DNA of 57,662 nucleotides from Bacillus sp. SD088 (GTDB taxonomy: Bacteria > Bacillota > Bacilli > Bacillales > Bacillaceae_C), in contig NZ_JADIJK010000030.1 in assembly GCF_017355205.1 (NCBI RefSeq), forward strand, positions 1 to 57,662, given 5' to 3'. Made by a program: the position numbers and the translations under genes. The first letter of the stretch is position 1, and every line of letters starts with the position of its first letter. A model generated the notes under the pieces. That model ran no database searches and was not told where the DNA came from. It was given only the letters and a program-made list of their open reading frames with translations. Below, in pieces: positions 35,614 to 45,254 of the stretch.

Positions 35614-35940
35614 AAAAAAATCCTCCCTAAAGCTCTAATAACCATAAACATCTTTTTCTATCCTAGTGCAAGCGTCTGTATGACCATACCTCAAAACGTT
35701 GAAGTCTGAGTGAAGGGAAACGGACACTAACATCTCAATAAATCTCACTAATCATCAGTGAAGGGTGAAGCTCCCTCTGATGGTAGTCTCATTTTATTTT
35801 GCTTCATCGTTAGGTATATTTGTTAGCACGTTAAATCAGAGTAAATACTATATGGCTCCCTACAATTTGTCAATCATAAGCACGTAAGCACTAACTTACA
35901 TGGCACTTCTCTTTAATTAGAAAAAAAGAATTCTCTAAAT
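35614..35940. other. topA upstream region with a hairpin repeat
   Basis: No gene is visible here. A possible topA promoter is TTGCAC with TTTATG 17 bases away on the minus strand (about 35649-35677), which is weak. At 35753-35782 CATCAG and CTGATG bracket AGGG/CCCT-type pairing in a 30-base hairpin; I recall similar CATCAGTGAAGGG hairpins as dispersed elements in Bacillus genomes, unproven here. Confidence 0.35.
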
Positions 35941-35942
35941 GA

Positions 35943-36092
35943 GGTTGTTCAAAAAGCCCAACTAAAATGACACATCGAATTTCTGCGTTGGCTTGCTTTT
36001 CCTGTACTCACGTATGTAAAAGCATACGCTCCGTTCCTCAAAGCCGCGCCGCCTTGAACTCCTTGGTCCTTTTCATCGGACTTTTTGAACAC
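35943..36092. repeat. Inverted-terminal repeat element between dprA and topA
   Basis: Bounded by TTGTTCAAAAAGCCC and GGACTTTTTGAACACG, an inverted pair of about 14 bases. It contains CTTGGTCCTTTT, shared with 12761-12832 and 20961-21100, and a small internal hairpin GTATG-TAAAAG-CATAC. It is about 150 bp and has no significant reading frame. Confidence 0.6.
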
Positions 36093-36140
36093 GTACTAAA
36101 TGAGAAGTTTTTTTATTTATAACTTGTTTGTGAAGGAAAG

Positions 36141-37022
36141 TCAATTTTTGAAATATAATTCTTCAAAAATATCTTCACTTGAGCTAACGAGCTTAGCACC
36201 CTGTTGAATAAGATGATTGGTGCCTTCGGATAGCTTATGATGAATCGGTCCAGGAAATGCAAAAACCTCTCTTCCTGCATCTAACGCCATGTCAGCGGTA
36301 ATTAATGAACCACTTCGTTTTTTAGCCTGAATAACAAGTGTTCCGACAGATAAACCAGCAATAATTCGATTTCTCATTGGAAAATGCCATTTTTCAGGTT
36401 TTCTTATAGGTGGGTATTCCGAGATGATTAGATGTTCTTTTGTCATGAAATCTGCAAGTTTTCTATTTTCACGAGGATATACATGAAAAAGCCCACCACC
36501 TAAGACACCAATCGTCTTGCCTCCATATTCAATTGCTTGTTTATGGGCGATTGTATCCGCCCCCTTAGCCAATCCGCTAACAATCGTCAATTTCTCACGA
36601 ATTAAATCTGGCATCACGGTTCGAAGCGAATTTTCAGCAAAATGATCTGAATCACGAGCTCCAACAATGGCGAATAATCTCCTCTGCATCAAATTAAGGT
36701 TTCCTTGAGAAAATAACACCAATGGTGGATCGTGAATCTCTTTTAATAGGGAAGGATAATCAGCATCCATAATGGTCATAAAATGAATATTTCGAGATTG
36801 ATAGAGTCGAGATAATTGATCAGGATTAATTGAATGGAACTCTTTTAAAAAAGGTTGTAGCTTTTGATTATTCAAACGGAAAATTTGTTGGAGTCTCGCT
36901 GGAGACATTGTATAAAGATGGGTTAAGGATGGGTCTAATTGAAGGAGTTTTCTAATGGAGTGATTACTTAGGAAGTTAGAATGGACTAAGTGAAATAATT
37001 TGTCTCTAAATATTTTAACCAA
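36141..37022 (-). CDS. dprA: DNA processing protein DprA (Smf)
   Basis: A 293-residue protein that loads RecA on incoming single-stranded DNA during transformation. The N-terminal ~70 residues are a helical SAM-like region. The Rossmann-fold core has FAIVGARDSDHFAENSLRTV, TIVSGLAKGADTIAHKQAIE, GGKTIGVLGGGL and YPRENRKLADFM, and GSLITADMALDAGREVFAFPG. The start is uncertain: the frame opens with a TTG at 37022 whose AAAGGG is only one base away. No C-terminal winged helix is evident. Confidence 0.92.
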   Translation of the reverse strand: MVKIFRDKLFHLVHSNFLSNHSIRKLLQLDPSLTHLYTMSPARLQQIFRLNNQKLQPFLKEFHSINPDQLSRLYQSRNIHFMTIMDADYPSLLKEIHDPPLVLFSQGNLNLMQRRLFAIVGARDSDHFAENSLRTVMPDLIREKLTIVSGLAKGADTIAHKQAIEYGGKTIGVLGGGLFHVYPRENRKLADFMTKEHLIISEYPPIRKPEKWHFPMRNRIIAGLSVGTLVIQAKKRSGSLITADMALDAGREVFAFPGPIHHKLSEGTNHLIQQGAKLVSSSEDIFEELYFKN

Positions 37023-37047
37023 CCCTTTCTATTTATTATCATACATA

Positions 37048-37080
37048 GATAGCCCCTCGTCTCAGCGAAAAGGGGCTATC
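37048..37080 (-). terminator. Hairpin downstream of sucD
   Basis: GATAGCCCCT pairs perfectly with AGGGGCTATC across a 13-base loop. It lies 20 bases after the sucD stop and just before dprA. There is no T tract on either side, so it may act as a weak terminator or mRNA end-stabilising hairpin rather than a standard intrinsic terminator. Confidence 0.45.
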
Positions 37081-37099
37081 CACACAAATCTCATTGCTA

Positions 37100-38002
37100 T
37101 TAATGTGTTTTACATTTCTCGTATAGACCTTTGTTCTTAAGTTCTTTAATCATGGTTTCACCAATAACAGAAGGTGTTTCTGCTACTTCTATCCCACAAT
37201 CATTCATCACGCGAATTTTCTCATCAGCTGTTCCTTTTCCGCCAGAAATGATGGCCCCTGCATGTCCCATTCTTTTTCCTGGAGGTGCTGTACGTCCACC
37301 AATAAATCCGACGACTGGCTTTTTCATATTTTCTTTGATCCAATGAGCAGCTTCTTCTTCCGCAGTCCCACCAATTTCACCAATCATAATAACCGCTTCT
37401 GTTTCAGGATCTTCATTAAAAGCTTTTAAAGTATCGATGAAATTTGTGCCATTCACCGGGTCGCCGCCAATACCAACAGCTGTTGATTGACCGACACCTT
37501 CTTGTGATAATTGATGAACCGCTTCATATGTTAGAGTTCCCGATCGGGAAACAACGCCTACATGACCTTTTTTATGAATATATCCAGGCATAATGCCGAT
37601 TTTACATTCATCTGGAGTAATAACTCCCGGGCAGTTCGGCCCAACTAGTCTTGTTTTCTTTCCTTCCATATAACGGACAACTTTGACCATATCTAATACT
37701 GGAATATGTTCAGTAATACAGATGACGAGATCCATTTCGGCGTCAACGGCTTCTAAGATCGCATCCGCTGCAAAAGGAGCTGGAACATAAATTACAGATG
37801 CATTGGCCCCAGTCTCATTTACTGCATCTTCTACCGTATTGAAAACAGGAACTCCCTCTACCTCGGTTCCACCTTTGCCTGGGGTAACGCCACCAACAAT
37901 TTTGGTTCCGTATTCAAGCATTTGTTTTGTATGGAATTGTGCTGTAGAACCAGTGATTCCTTGCACAATGACTTTTGTATTTTTATCAACAAAAACACTC
38001 AT
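37100..38002 (-). CDS. sucD: Succinyl-CoA synthetase alpha subunit
   Basis: A 300-residue TCA-cycle enzyme subunit that with SucC converts succinyl-CoA to succinate with nucleotide phosphorylation. The CoA-binding fold starts [20 protein letters not shown], the phospho-histidine is in [19 protein letters not shown] near residue 247, and [20 protein letters not shown] is the family block. It follows sucC by 68 bases. Confidence 0.98.
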   Translation of the reverse strand: MSVFVDKNTKVIVQGITGSTAQFHTKQMLEYGTKIVGGVTPGKGGTEVEGVPVFNTVEDAVNETGANASVIYVPAPFAADAILEAVDAEMDLVICITEHIPVLDMVKVVRYMEGKKTRLVGPNCPGVITPDECKIGIMPGYIHKKGHVGVVSRSGTLTYEAVHQLSQEGVGQSTAVGIGGDPVNGTNFIDTLKAFNEDPETEAVIMIGEIGGTAEEEAAHWIKENMKKPVVGFIGGRTAPPGKRMGHAGAIISGGKGTADEKIRVMNDCGIEVAETPSVIGETMIKELKNKGLYEKCKTH

Positions 38003-38070
38003 GATTTTCCCTGCCTTTCCTATTTCGAATGGTGCGCATCAACTTATTTAAATGTTTTCATAAATCGAGA

Positions 38071-39231
38071 TTAACCAACTAGTTCAACGATTTTTTGTGC
38101 TCCATCAGCCATTGAATCAGCTGCAACAATTTCAATCCCTGATTCATTCAAAATTTTCTTTCCTAACTCGACATTTGTTCCTTCTAATCGAACAACAAGT
38201 GGAACCTCAAGCCCTACTTCCTTAGCAGCTTGTATAACTCCCGTAGCAATGACATCACATTTCATAATTCCACCGAAAATATTAACAAAGATTCCTTTTA
38301 CATGTTGATCCGAAAGAATAATTTTGAAAGCCTCTGTCACTTTCTCTGCCGTTGCACCGCCCCCAACATCAAGGAAGTTAGCTGGATCGCCGCCATAATG
38401 CTTAATAATATCCATTGTAGACATTGCGAGTCCTGCTCCATTGACCATACAGCCAATATTTCCATCAAGCGCTACATAGCTAAGATCATATTTCGATGCT
38501 TCGATCTCTTTTGGATCCTCTTCATCCAAATCCCGGTATTCAAGGATATCCTTATGTTTAAATAATGCATTATCATCGAAATTAAGTTTTGCATCCAATG
38601 CCATAACATTTCCGTCGCCTGTTACAACAAGGGGATTAATTTCAGCAATCGAGCAATCATTATCAATAAATGCATTGTATAGGCTCACCATGAATTTCGC
38701 AGCTTTTCCAATTAATTCTTTTGGTATATTGATATGAAAGGCCAGTCTACGCGCTTGGAATCCTGTCAAACCAACAACTGGATCAATTGTTTCGTAGAAA
38801 ATCTTATCAGGTGTATTTGCCGCAACCTCTTCGATCTCGGTACCACCTTCTTCAGATGCCATCATCACCACTCGATCTGTGGCACGATCCACTACAACTC
38901 CAACATAATATTCTTTTTTGATATCGCACCCTTCTTCAATAAGAAGACGTTTTACTTCTTTTCCTTCAGGGCCTGTCTGATGGGTTACAAGTGTTTTTCC
39001 TAATATTTCATTCGCATATGTACGAACTTCTTCTAGTCCTTTTGCTACTTTTACCCCGCCAGCTTTTCCTCTTCCACCAGCGTGAATTTGTGCTTTTACG
39101 ACACAAACATCAGAGCCAAGTTCTTGTGCTGCTTCTACTGCCTCATCAATATTAAAAGCGACTTTTCCGTTAGGGACAGTCACTCCATATTTTCTGAGGA
39201 TTTCTTTACCTTGATACTCATGGATATTCAT
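38071..39231 (-). CDS. sucC: Succinyl-CoA synthetase beta subunit
   Basis: A 386-residue ATP-grasp subunit. It begins [20 protein letters not shown] and carries [35 protein letters not shown] and the C-terminal [20 protein letters not shown]. The ATG at 39231 has AGGAGG 7 bases upstream, so the in-frame start at 39249 is not used. Bases 39250-39449 upstream hold no gene; no promoter there stands out strongly. Confidence 0.98.
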   Translation of the reverse strand: MNIHEYQGKEILRKYGVTVPNGKVAFNIDEAVEAAQELGSDVCVVKAQIHAGGRGKAGGVKVAKGLEEVRTYANEILGKTLVTHQTGPEGKEVKRLLIEEGCDIKKEYYVGVVVDRATDRVVMMASEEGGTEIEEVAANTPDKIFYETIDPVVGLTGFQARRLAFHINIPKELIGKAAKFMVSLYNAFIDNDCSIAEINPLVVTGDGNVMALDAKLNFDDNALFKHKDILEYRDLDEEDPKEIEASKYDLSYVALDGNIGCMVNGAGLAMSTMDIIKHYGGDPANFLDVGGGATAEKVTEAFKIILSDQHVKGIFVNIFGGIMKCDVIATGVIQAAKEVGLEVPLVVRLEGTNVELGKKILNESGIEIVAADSMADGAQKIVELVG

Positions 39232-39449
39232 TTTCCATCCTCCTGTCATACAGTAAAAAATTGAGTTGCCGTTTCTATTGTATTAAACTGGCAACTTTAT
39301 GTCCACTATTTGAACGGTTACTAATGTTTATCTCGGTACGACCATCAACTCACTCTACATAGAACGAGATCGTAATCTCCATACAACTTAACAGCTAGCA
39401 ACCGTTGATTACCGTTCCAAGCGGGCTTGCGATGAGTCTGTAAAACTCT

Positions 39450-39737
39450 TTAAGAATCATCAGCCTTTTCCTGATCTAACCGATAGACAAAAGCAAATAC
39501 CTCGGCAACAGCCTGGTATAATTCTTCAGGTATTGCTTCATTTATGTTCAGTTGTCCTAATAATTCAAGTAAGGCGGGGTCTTGTTGGATAGGAATTTCA
39601 TTGTCTTTAGCCTTTTCCAAAATATTCTCTGCTATTAATCCTTTTCCTTTCGCCAATACGATCGGTGCTTCATGTTTTTCCCTTTGGTAACCAAGCGCAA
39701 TTGCTTCTTTTCGATTTTGTTCTTTCTGATTCTTCAT
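39450..39737 (-). CDS. ylqH: YlqH, FlhB C-terminal-domain-like protein
   Basis: A 95-residue protein that aligns with the end of FlhB: EAIALGYQREKHEAPIVLAK here against YAIALKYDEKEADAPVVIAK in FlhB, then IPEELYQAVAEVFAFVYRLD against IPDEFFKAVAEVLAYVYRIQ. It lacks the membrane part, and the NPTH cleavage motif is replaced by NRKE. FlhB C-terminal paralogues are known in several flagellated bacteria, including B. subtilis YlqH. Its start overlaps the ylqG stop (ATGA). Confidence 0.9.
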   Translation of the reverse strand: MKNQKEQNRKEAIALGYQREKHEAPIVLAKGKGLIAENILEKAKDNEIPIQQDPALLELLGQLNINEAIPEELYQAVAEVFAFVYRLDQEKADDS

Positions 39738-41032
39738 ACTCTAATATCAACCCCAGTATCAAAGCTTGTATGATTCGAAAATGGGTGCCTACTCATTTGC
39801 TTGTTTCGATTATCAGCTGTCTTAAAGTGAACGCCAGACAAACTATAGTTAAGCTCTTCTAAACCTGCTTGCAAAATTGGGATAAATGATTGAGCCTGTG
39901 CTTTTATTTCATGCCAATCATTGATGATAAGAACATGGACAATCCGGTTTTGAACTTGCATATTCACAATCGTCGAATTTAGATTTTCTAAATCTAAATA
40001 AAACATAATATGACAATAATCAGGATCAAATTGCCCATTATCTGTCTTTCTCCCTGTCCACTGAATTGTAAAATCTTTCAAAAGAGAACCCAGTTGAATA
40101 GGAATTTCATAAAGATGTGTCTGGATAGTATGATTGCTATTCGAGAGAAGATGCTGACCGTTCATTCTTAATAATAAATTTTCTGCAGCATCCTGAATGC
40201 TTGCATTCATCAGGACTGAATTTTCTTGTACCAGTTTTACGATTAGGGGTTTGAATAGTGTGCCGATTGTCTCTTTATTTACTTGATTATGAAATAGTTC
40301 TGCTTCATAATTCAGTCCTAGCATTGATAGAGACTGCTTCATTTTAGCTAAAAATACTTCTCTTCCAAAACTGTCAGCTCCGCCTTTTTCTAGCGATTTC
40401 ACAGTCATATCCCAATCTTCCAGTAGATTTAACAAGGATTTTGCTGTTTCACTATGAGTTTCTTCAGCTAACAGCAGCTGCCTTAACTGACCAATGGAAG
40501 AAGATAATGACGTCGTTTCTTTCGTTATAGCGTACAAAGATTTAAAAATACTATCAATAACAGGTAACTGTTTTTTACTGACCATCTTTAAAACCTGCAT
40601 GGCTGCCTTAGCATCATCCACAGTAGATAGGAAACGAGCTCCCTTCTGAACTTCCTCCTTCGTAAAACGAAGTTGTTCATCCATTAAAAATTCTGTGAAT
40701 TTATGGTTTAGCTTTGTATCGCGAAGTCCTAGCCACTGAGGAGAAAGAGGGGATTTCATTGTATTGAAAGATTTATGTTCTTTATCAAGGACTTTTAAGG
40801 TCATTTCTCCTGATTGATAAGAAACTTGAAACCAATAACCTTTACCACTTACTAGAGGAGCTTCCAATTTCGCCATTAGCTTGTGGCTTCCCAGACGAAT
40901 TTCCGCATATTGACCTGAAAAAAGCTTCCCCAATTTCCCATAGAAAATTTGTCCTGATTTAAAGGCTGCACTTTTTCCTTCACTTACATTAACCGTTTGT
41001 AAAAAGGAACGAATAATCGATTCAAATTGCAT
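39734..41032 (-). CDS. ylqG: YlqG-like protein, possibly FliK-related
   Basis: A 432-residue protein identified by position between rnhB and ylqH and general resemblance to YlqG. It has no signal peptide or membrane segment. The C-terminal part (about 330-410; YCHIMFYLDLENLNSTIVNM and QVQNRIVHVLIINDWHEIKA) alternates strands in a way that resembles FliK_C. Translational coupling to an FlhB-C-like protein mirrors the FliK-FlhB partnership in the flagellum. The FliK relation is inference; I see no clear motif proving it. Confidence 0.75.
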   Translation of the reverse strand: MQFESIIRSFLQTVNVSEGKSAAFKSGQIFYGKLGKLFSGQYAEIRLGSHKLMAKLEAPLVSGKGYWFQVSYQSGEMTLKVLDKEHKSFNTMKSPLSPQWLGLRDTKLNHKFTEFLMDEQLRFTKEEVQKGARFLSTVDDAKAAMQVLKMVSKKQLPVIDSIFKSLYAITKETTSLSSSIGQLRQLLLAEETHSETAKSLLNLLEDWDMTVKSLEKGGADSFGREVFLAKMKQSLSMLGLNYEAELFHNQVNKETIGTLFKPLIVKLVQENSVLMNASIQDAAENLLLRMNGQHLLSNSNHTIQTHLYEIPIQLGSLLKDFTIQWTGRKTDNGQFDPDYCHIMFYLDLENLNSTIVNMQVQNRIVHVLIINDWHEIKAQAQSFIPILQAGLEELNYSLSGVHFKTADNRNKQMSRHPFSNHTSFDTGVDIRV

Positions 41033-41038
41033 TTTTTG

Positions 41039-41833
41039 CTAATCCCTTTCTTCATATAGAGATTTAATCGGTGCAAATGAAGTACGATGAATTGGGCATG
41101 GTCCCAATTGCCTGATTGCTTCTAAATGTCTTTTCGTTCCGTAACCTTTATGCTCTTGGAATCCATATCCAGGATATTGAGTTTCATAATCGTTCATTAA
41201 TTGATCCCTTGTTACCTTCGCAATAATCGAAGCTGCTGCAATGCTTACACTATTCATATCTCCTTTCACAATGGAGGATTCAGGATAAATACTATTTAAT
41301 TGAACGGCATCAATCAATAAAAAGTCTGGTCTCACCTGTAAATTCTGTAAAGCAATAAGCATCGACTTTTTGGTTGCTTGTAAAATATTCAATTCATCTA
41401 TTTCTTTTGCAGAAATCATACCGATCCCAACAGCATCAGCCTTATCCATAATTTGCTCGTAAAGTTGATTGCGTCTGTTAATCGTTAATTTTTTCGAATC
41501 ATTTAATCCTAATATGTAATAATCTTTAGGCAAAATGACAGCTGCGGAAACAACCGGCCCTGCAAGTGGGCCGCGTCCTACTTCATCTATTCCTGCAATG
41601 AAATGGTACCCCATTTGCCGGGCCTTTCTTTCATGATGAGACATCGCCTCATATTGCATGAAACGGCTTTTCTCTAAATCCTTTTGTTTGTACCAACGCT
41701 GTAAAAGCGTTTGTACCCCTTTTCGTGAATCCATTTTTAATTGCATTAAGAATGGATCATCCCCGTCATTTATTTCTAAAAGGATTGCTTCAATTTCACG
41801 GATGGATAATGTATTTATACTGGATTCCGTCAT
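41039..41833 (-). CDS. rnhB: Ribonuclease HII
   Basis: A 264-residue enzyme that cuts RNA in RNA-DNA hybrids and removes misincorporated ribonucleotides. Acidic active-site residues are in [20 protein letters not shown] (Asp, Glu) and LLIDAVQLN, with [16 protein letters not shown] and [18 protein letters not shown] following. An N-terminal extension of about 75 residues is typical of the Bacillus form. It overlaps the rbgA stop (ATGA). Confidence 0.97.
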   Translation of the reverse strand: MTESSINTLSIREIEAILLEINDGDDPFLMQLKMDSRKGVQTLLQRWYKQKDLEKSRFMQYEAMSHHERKARQMGYHFIAGIDEVGRGPLAGPVVSAAVILPKDYYILGLNDSKKLTINRRNQLYEQIMDKADAVGIGMISAKEIDELNILQATKKSMLIALQNLQVRPDFLLIDAVQLNSIYPESSIVKGDMNSVSIAAASIIAKVTRDQLMNDYETQYPGYGFQEHKGYGTKRHLEAIRQLGPCPIHRTSFAPIKSLYEERD

Positions 41834-42687
41834 ATTTCTACGCTTTCTGGATCATCCAATGAGAGGTTACCAAATTTTTGCATCCTAATGTCTTTAACTA
41901 TTTTTTCAGCTGTTTTATCATAATCTGGTTCATCTTCATCCGCTATGTACCGTAAGGAAACAGCAATCTCTTTAAACAAAGATAAATGATCCTTTGGTAA
42001 CTCATTAAGTTTATATTGTTCCATAAGCCTGTCAGGATAATGAGAATGAAGAAACTGCAAACCAAATTCAGCAATATCTTGCATATTTAATAATGTATCC
42101 TTTATTGCTCCTGTCAAAGCAAGTTTATATCCCGTCACGGGATCTTCGAACTTTGGCCATAATATCCCAGGAGTATCCAAAAGTTCAAGCTCTTTGCCAA
42201 CCTTGATCCATTGTTGTGATCTAGTCACCCCTGGTGTATTTCCAGTTTTCGCTATATTTCGTTTTGCTAATCGGTTAATCAAGGTGGACTTACCAACATT
42301 GGGAATCCCAATAATCATGGCCTTGATGGCCCTTGGACGCAGGCCTTTTGCTTTATCCCTCAGCCTTTTTTCTTTCAGAATCTCTTCGGATGCCTTCATA
42401 ATTCGATTCATCCCTTTACCGGCCTGAGAGTTAACCGCTACTGCCATTAAGCCTTGCTTTGAATAATGAGCAATCCATTCTTCCGTTACTTGTCGATCCG
42501 CCATATCCGCTTTGTTTAATAGAATTAATCTTGGTTTTTGTTGGATGATTTCTTTTAACATTGGATTGGATGATGACACAGGTATACGTGCATCAACAAG
42601 TTCAAAAATTATATCGACTAATTTTAATTTCTCTGTTACTTCCCGTCTTGCTTTAGCCATATGGCCTGGAAACCATTGTATCGTCAT
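41830..42687 (-). CDS. rbgA: Ribosome biogenesis GTPase RbgA (YlqF)
   Basis: A 285-residue circularly permuted GTPase needed for late 50S assembly. The motif order is G4 (LLNKADM), G1 ([16 protein letters not shown]) then G3 (LDTPGILWP), as expected. It begins [20 protein letters not shown]. The ATG at 42687 has GGAG 8 bases upstream; the in-frame GTG at 42696 is too close to it. It lies 17 bases after lepB. Confidence 0.97.
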   Translation of the reverse strand: MTIQWFPGHMAKARREVTEKLKLVDIIFELVDARIPVSSSNPMLKEIIQQKPRLILLNKADMADRQVTEEWIAHYSKQGLMAVAVNSQAGKGMNRIMKASEEILKEKRLRDKAKGLRPRAIKAMIIGIPNVGKSTLINRLAKRNIAKTGNTPGVTRSQQWIKVGKELELLDTPGILWPKFEDPVTGYKLALTGAIKDTLLNMQDIAEFGLQFLHSHYPDRLMEQYKLNELPKDHLSLFKEIAVSLRYIADEDEPDYDKTAEKIVKDIRMQKFGNLSLDDPESVEI

Positions 42688-42704
42688 AGCACTCACTCCA
42701 CTCG

Positions 42705-43262
42705 TTACTTCACCATTCGAATATCCTGTAATGGCCAGAATACAACACTGGTGTCACCAATGATTTCATTCATAGAAATAGTTCCAATATGGCGACTGTC
42801 TTTACTAGAACGACGATTATCCCCCATGACAAACACTTCTCCCTCTGGGACAGTTTCTGTACCTACAGGTGTTTCTTCTAGGGTAAAATCATCTGTTAAC
42901 TTTCCATCAAAAAGTTCCTGCTTAGATTTTTCCAAATAAGGCTCCTCATAAGCCTCTCCATTGATATATAGAACATCATCCCGATACTCTACTGTATCCC
43001 CTGGCAATCCAATAACGCGCTTGATGTAATCCTTGTGCTCTGGTGCATGAAATACGATGATGTCAAATCGATTTGGCTTACCAAGCTTGTTGACAATCAT
43101 CTTATCTCCATCATGCAAAGTGGGCGTCATGGAATAACCATCTACCACTATAGGAGTAAAAAGAAAGAAACGAATAATAGCAGCTAATGCTACAGCAATT
43201 AATAGCGCTTTTGTCCATTCCCAAAGTTCATTTTTTTCCTTTACTGATTTTTCATCATCCAT
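42705..43262 (-). CDS. lepB: Type I signal peptidase
   Basis: A 185-residue single-membrane-span signal peptidase (SipS type) that cleaves secretory signal peptides outside the membrane. The membrane segment is residues about 17-37, the catalytic Ser in [10 protein letters not shown], the Lys in [11 protein letters not shown], and the box E region is [18 protein letters not shown]. The ATG at 43262 has GGAGTG 6 bases upstream. B. subtilis lacks a sip gene at this position, but other Bacillaceae have one between rplS and rbgA. Confidence 0.96.
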   Translation of the reverse strand: MDDEKSVKEKNELWEWTKALLIAVALAAIIRFFLFTPIVVDGYSMTPTLHDGDKMIVNKLGKPNRFDIIVFHAPEHKDYIKRVIGLPGDTVEYRDDVLYINGEAYEEPYLEKSKQELFDGKLTDDFTLEETPVGTETVPEGEVFVMGDNRRSSKDSRHIGTISMNEIIGDTSVVFWPLQDIRMVK

Positions 43263-43348
43263 CCCAATCACTCCAGTACCAACCTGTTTTCCTTTCTATT
43301 GTACAGTAAAACAAGATAATAAAAAACTTCCTTTTACTACTCTTTATA

Positions 43349-43376
43349 TAAAAAGAGAGCTTGCATACACAAGCTC
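43349..43376 (-). terminator. Terminator after rplS
   Basis: GAGCTTG and CAAGCTC pair around a short loop, followed on the minus strand by TCTTTTTAT. It lies 38 bases after the rplS stop and separates it from lepB. Confidence 0.8.
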
Positions 43377-43413
43377 CTCCTTTTTGCATGTTACATATAA
43401 GGTTAGTACATAA

Positions 43414-43758
43414 TTAGCGAATTTCTTTAATTCGCGCTGCTTTACCGCGTAATTTACGCATGTAGTAAAGTTTTGCTCGACGAACCTTACCACGACGCAC
43501 GACTTCAAGCTTTGCAATTCTTGGAGTGTGTACAGGGAAAGTACGTTCAACCCCAACACCATAAGAGATTTTGCGAACAGTAAATGTTTCACTGATCCCA
43601 CCACCACGGCGTCTAATCACAACACCTTCAAAAAGCTGGATTCTCTCACGAGTACCCTCAACAACTTTCACATGAACACGTACCGTATCACCAGCGCGAA
43701 ACTTTGGTAGGTCTGTTTTAAGTTGCTCTTTTGTAATTTCTTCAATAATTTTGTGCAT
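43414..43758 (-). CDS. rplS: 50S ribosomal protein L19
   Basis: A 114-residue L19, which contacts 16S and 23S rRNA at the subunit interface. Conserved blocks are [40 protein letters not shown] and [20 protein letters not shown]. The ATG at 43758 has AAGGAG 9 bases upstream; in-frame starts at 43767 and 43800 would lie in the leader. It has its own promoter and terminator, so it appears monocistronic here. Confidence 0.97.
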   Translation of the reverse strand: MHKIIEEITKEQLKTDLPKFRAGDTVRVHVKVVEGTRERIQLFEGVVIRRRGGGISETFTVRKISYGVGVERTFPVHTPRIAKLEVVRRGKVRRAKLYYMRKLRGKAARIKEIR

Positions 43759-43830
43759 CGAATTCATCTCCTTCCAACCGAAGTTCATACAAACTTTCAT
43801 CCTTGCAGCGGAACATCGTTGTTACGGCAA
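43759..43830 (-). ncRNA. Candidate L19 leader in the rplS 5' untranslated region
   Basis: The leader contains GAAAGTT pairing with AACTTC just upstream of the binding site, preceded by CCGCTGCAAGG. An autoregulatory L19 leader is known upstream of rplS in low-GC Gram-positives. The start predicted from the promoter at 43862-43890 would place this element inside the transcript. I match it by position and hairpin, not by alignment. Confidence 0.5.
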
Positions 43831-43861
43831 ACAAGACTATCACAGCCTCTGCCACTAAACT

Positions 43862-43890
43862 ATATTACCATATGGTACCATTCATTGCAA
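43862..43890 (-). promoter_or_regulatory. Sigma-A promoter of rplS with a palindromic spacer
   Basis: TTGCAA and TAATAT are 17 bases apart on the minus strand, placing transcription start about 97 bases before the rplS ATG. The spacer and -10 contain the perfect 12-base palindrome TACCATATGGTA, which could be an operator, though no regulator is implied by anything else here. Bases 43891-44054 up to the trmD stop hold no gene. Confidence 0.6.
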
Positions 43891-44054
43891 TAACAAAAAA
43901 CAAAGAAGCACTAGAGCTGAATGGACTGTATCATCAAGCAAATGATCCGTAGATCGAAAATATTTAGCGATTTAAGGAAAAGACTTGATAGAAGCTGATA
44001 GAGAGCGTATAAGCTTGTTTGATATCTTAGAGCGCTTCCTAATCCTCCTAAACA

Positions 44055-44732
44055 CTATTCTAATAAATCCGGTCGCCGTTCCTTCGTTCTTTTCAGTGAT
44101 TGTTCTTTTCTCCATTCGGCAATTTTGGCATGGTTGCCTGATAATAATACGTCAGGGACTTTCATTCCTCTAAAATCGGCAGGTCTTGTGTAATGAGGAT
44201 GTTCTAGTAATCCTGTCGAGAATGAATCATGAATTGGAGAATCTTCATTTCCTAGAACACCGGGAAGTAAACGAACGACTGAGTCAATCACAACCATCGC
44301 CCCTAATTCTCCGCCTGTTAAGACATAGTCTCCGATTGAAATTTCATCTGTCACAAGGTGCTCTCTTATTCTTTCATCATAGCCCTCATAATGACCACAA
44401 ATAAAAATCAAGTGTTCTTCCTGAGCCAATTCCTCTGCTTTACTCTGATCAAAACGATCTCCTTGGGGACATAGTAAAATGATCCTTGGTTTCGTGTCTG
44501 TGTTTTCTGTTAAGTGTGATACAGCATCGAAGATTGGTTGCGGCTTTAACACCATTCCAGCTCCGCCACCATATGGATAATCATCCACCGTATGATGTTT
44601 GTTATTGGAAAATCTCCGGAAATTTTCAAGTGAATAAGAGACAGCCTCTTTTTCTTCTGCTTTTTTTAGCATGGAGCTTCCTAATACCCCTGCAAACATT
44701 TCGGGAAATAAGGTTAAGATGTCGATTTTCAT
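44055..44732 (-). CDS. trmD: tRNA (guanine-N1)-methyltransferase TrmD, C-terminally short
   Basis: A 225-residue SPOUT methyltransferase that makes m1G37 next to the anticodon. The trefoil-knot cofactor site is intact: [46 protein letters not shown], and the catalytic Asp in [19 protein letters not shown]. The usual length is about 243; this frame ends at a TAG right after RRPDLLE, so about 18 C-terminal residues are missing. No continuation is visible in the other frames. The truncated tail is outside the active site, so function is likely kept. It overlaps rimM by 4 bases. Confidence 0.95.
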   Translation of the reverse strand: MKIDILTLFPEMFAGVLGSSMLKKAEEKEAVSYSLENFRRFSNNKHHTVDDYPYGGGAGMVLKPQPIFDAVSHLTENTDTKPRIILLCPQGDRFDQSKAEELAQEEHLIFICGHYEGYDERIREHLVTDEISIGDYVLTGGELGAMVVIDSVVRLLPGVLGNEDSPIHDSFSTGLLEHPHYTRPADFRGMKVPDVLLSGNHAKIAEWRKEQSLKRTKERRPDLLE

Positions 44733-45250
44733 AGGTCCAACAATCCCTCAATTGGATGAATGAAAATTTCTTTATTGTCGATTGAAATCTCCTCTACCAC
44801 GTCCTCGATATAAGGGATCAGATATTCCTTTCCTTCATCCGATTTTACAACCCATACATCATTGGCTCCAGGAGTGAGTATTTCTTTGACAATTCCAATT
44901 GGCTTGCAATTTTCATCTAGCACCGTGCAACCGATAATTTCATGAAAATAAAATTCACCTTCAGGAAGCGCAGCTAATTGGTCTTCAGAAACTTTGAGTA
45001 TAGCATTTTTCCAATGTTCCACATCGTTTATATTGTTATACCCTGTAAATGCAAGTAAATCGAAGTTTTTATGTTTGCGATGACTTTTGATTGTGAGCTG
45101 CAAAGGAGATGGATTCTTTGGCAAGAAAAGATGAAGTTGTTGACCTATTGCAAATCGTTGCTCGGGAAAATCTGTCGTCGCTATCACCCTTACTTCACCG
45201 CGAATGCCATGGGTATTGACGATTTTTCCAACATTAAACCATTTTTCCAT
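44729..45250 (-). CDS. rimM: 16S rRNA processing protein RimM
   Basis: A 173-residue 30S maturation factor that binds S19. The N-terminal beta-barrel starts [20 protein letters not shown] and the C-terminal PRC-barrel has [20 protein letters not shown] and [20 protein letters not shown]. It follows ylqD by 4 bases and overlaps trmD, as in B. subtilis. Confidence 0.97.
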   Translation of the reverse strand: MEKWFNVGKIVNTHGIRGEVRVIATTDFPEQRFAIGQQLHLFLPKNPSPLQLTIKSHRKHKNFDLLAFTGYNNINDVEHWKNAILKVSEDQLAALPEGEFYFHEIIGCTVLDENCKPIGIVKEILTPGANDVWVVKSDEGKEYLIPYIEDVVEEISIDNKEIFIHPIEGLLDL

Positions 45251-45254
45251 CTAA

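Noticed and set aside
44000-44060. Frameshift explaining the missing TrmD tail
   Set aside because: The expected NYPLT-like continuation is not visible in either other frame just after the TAG.
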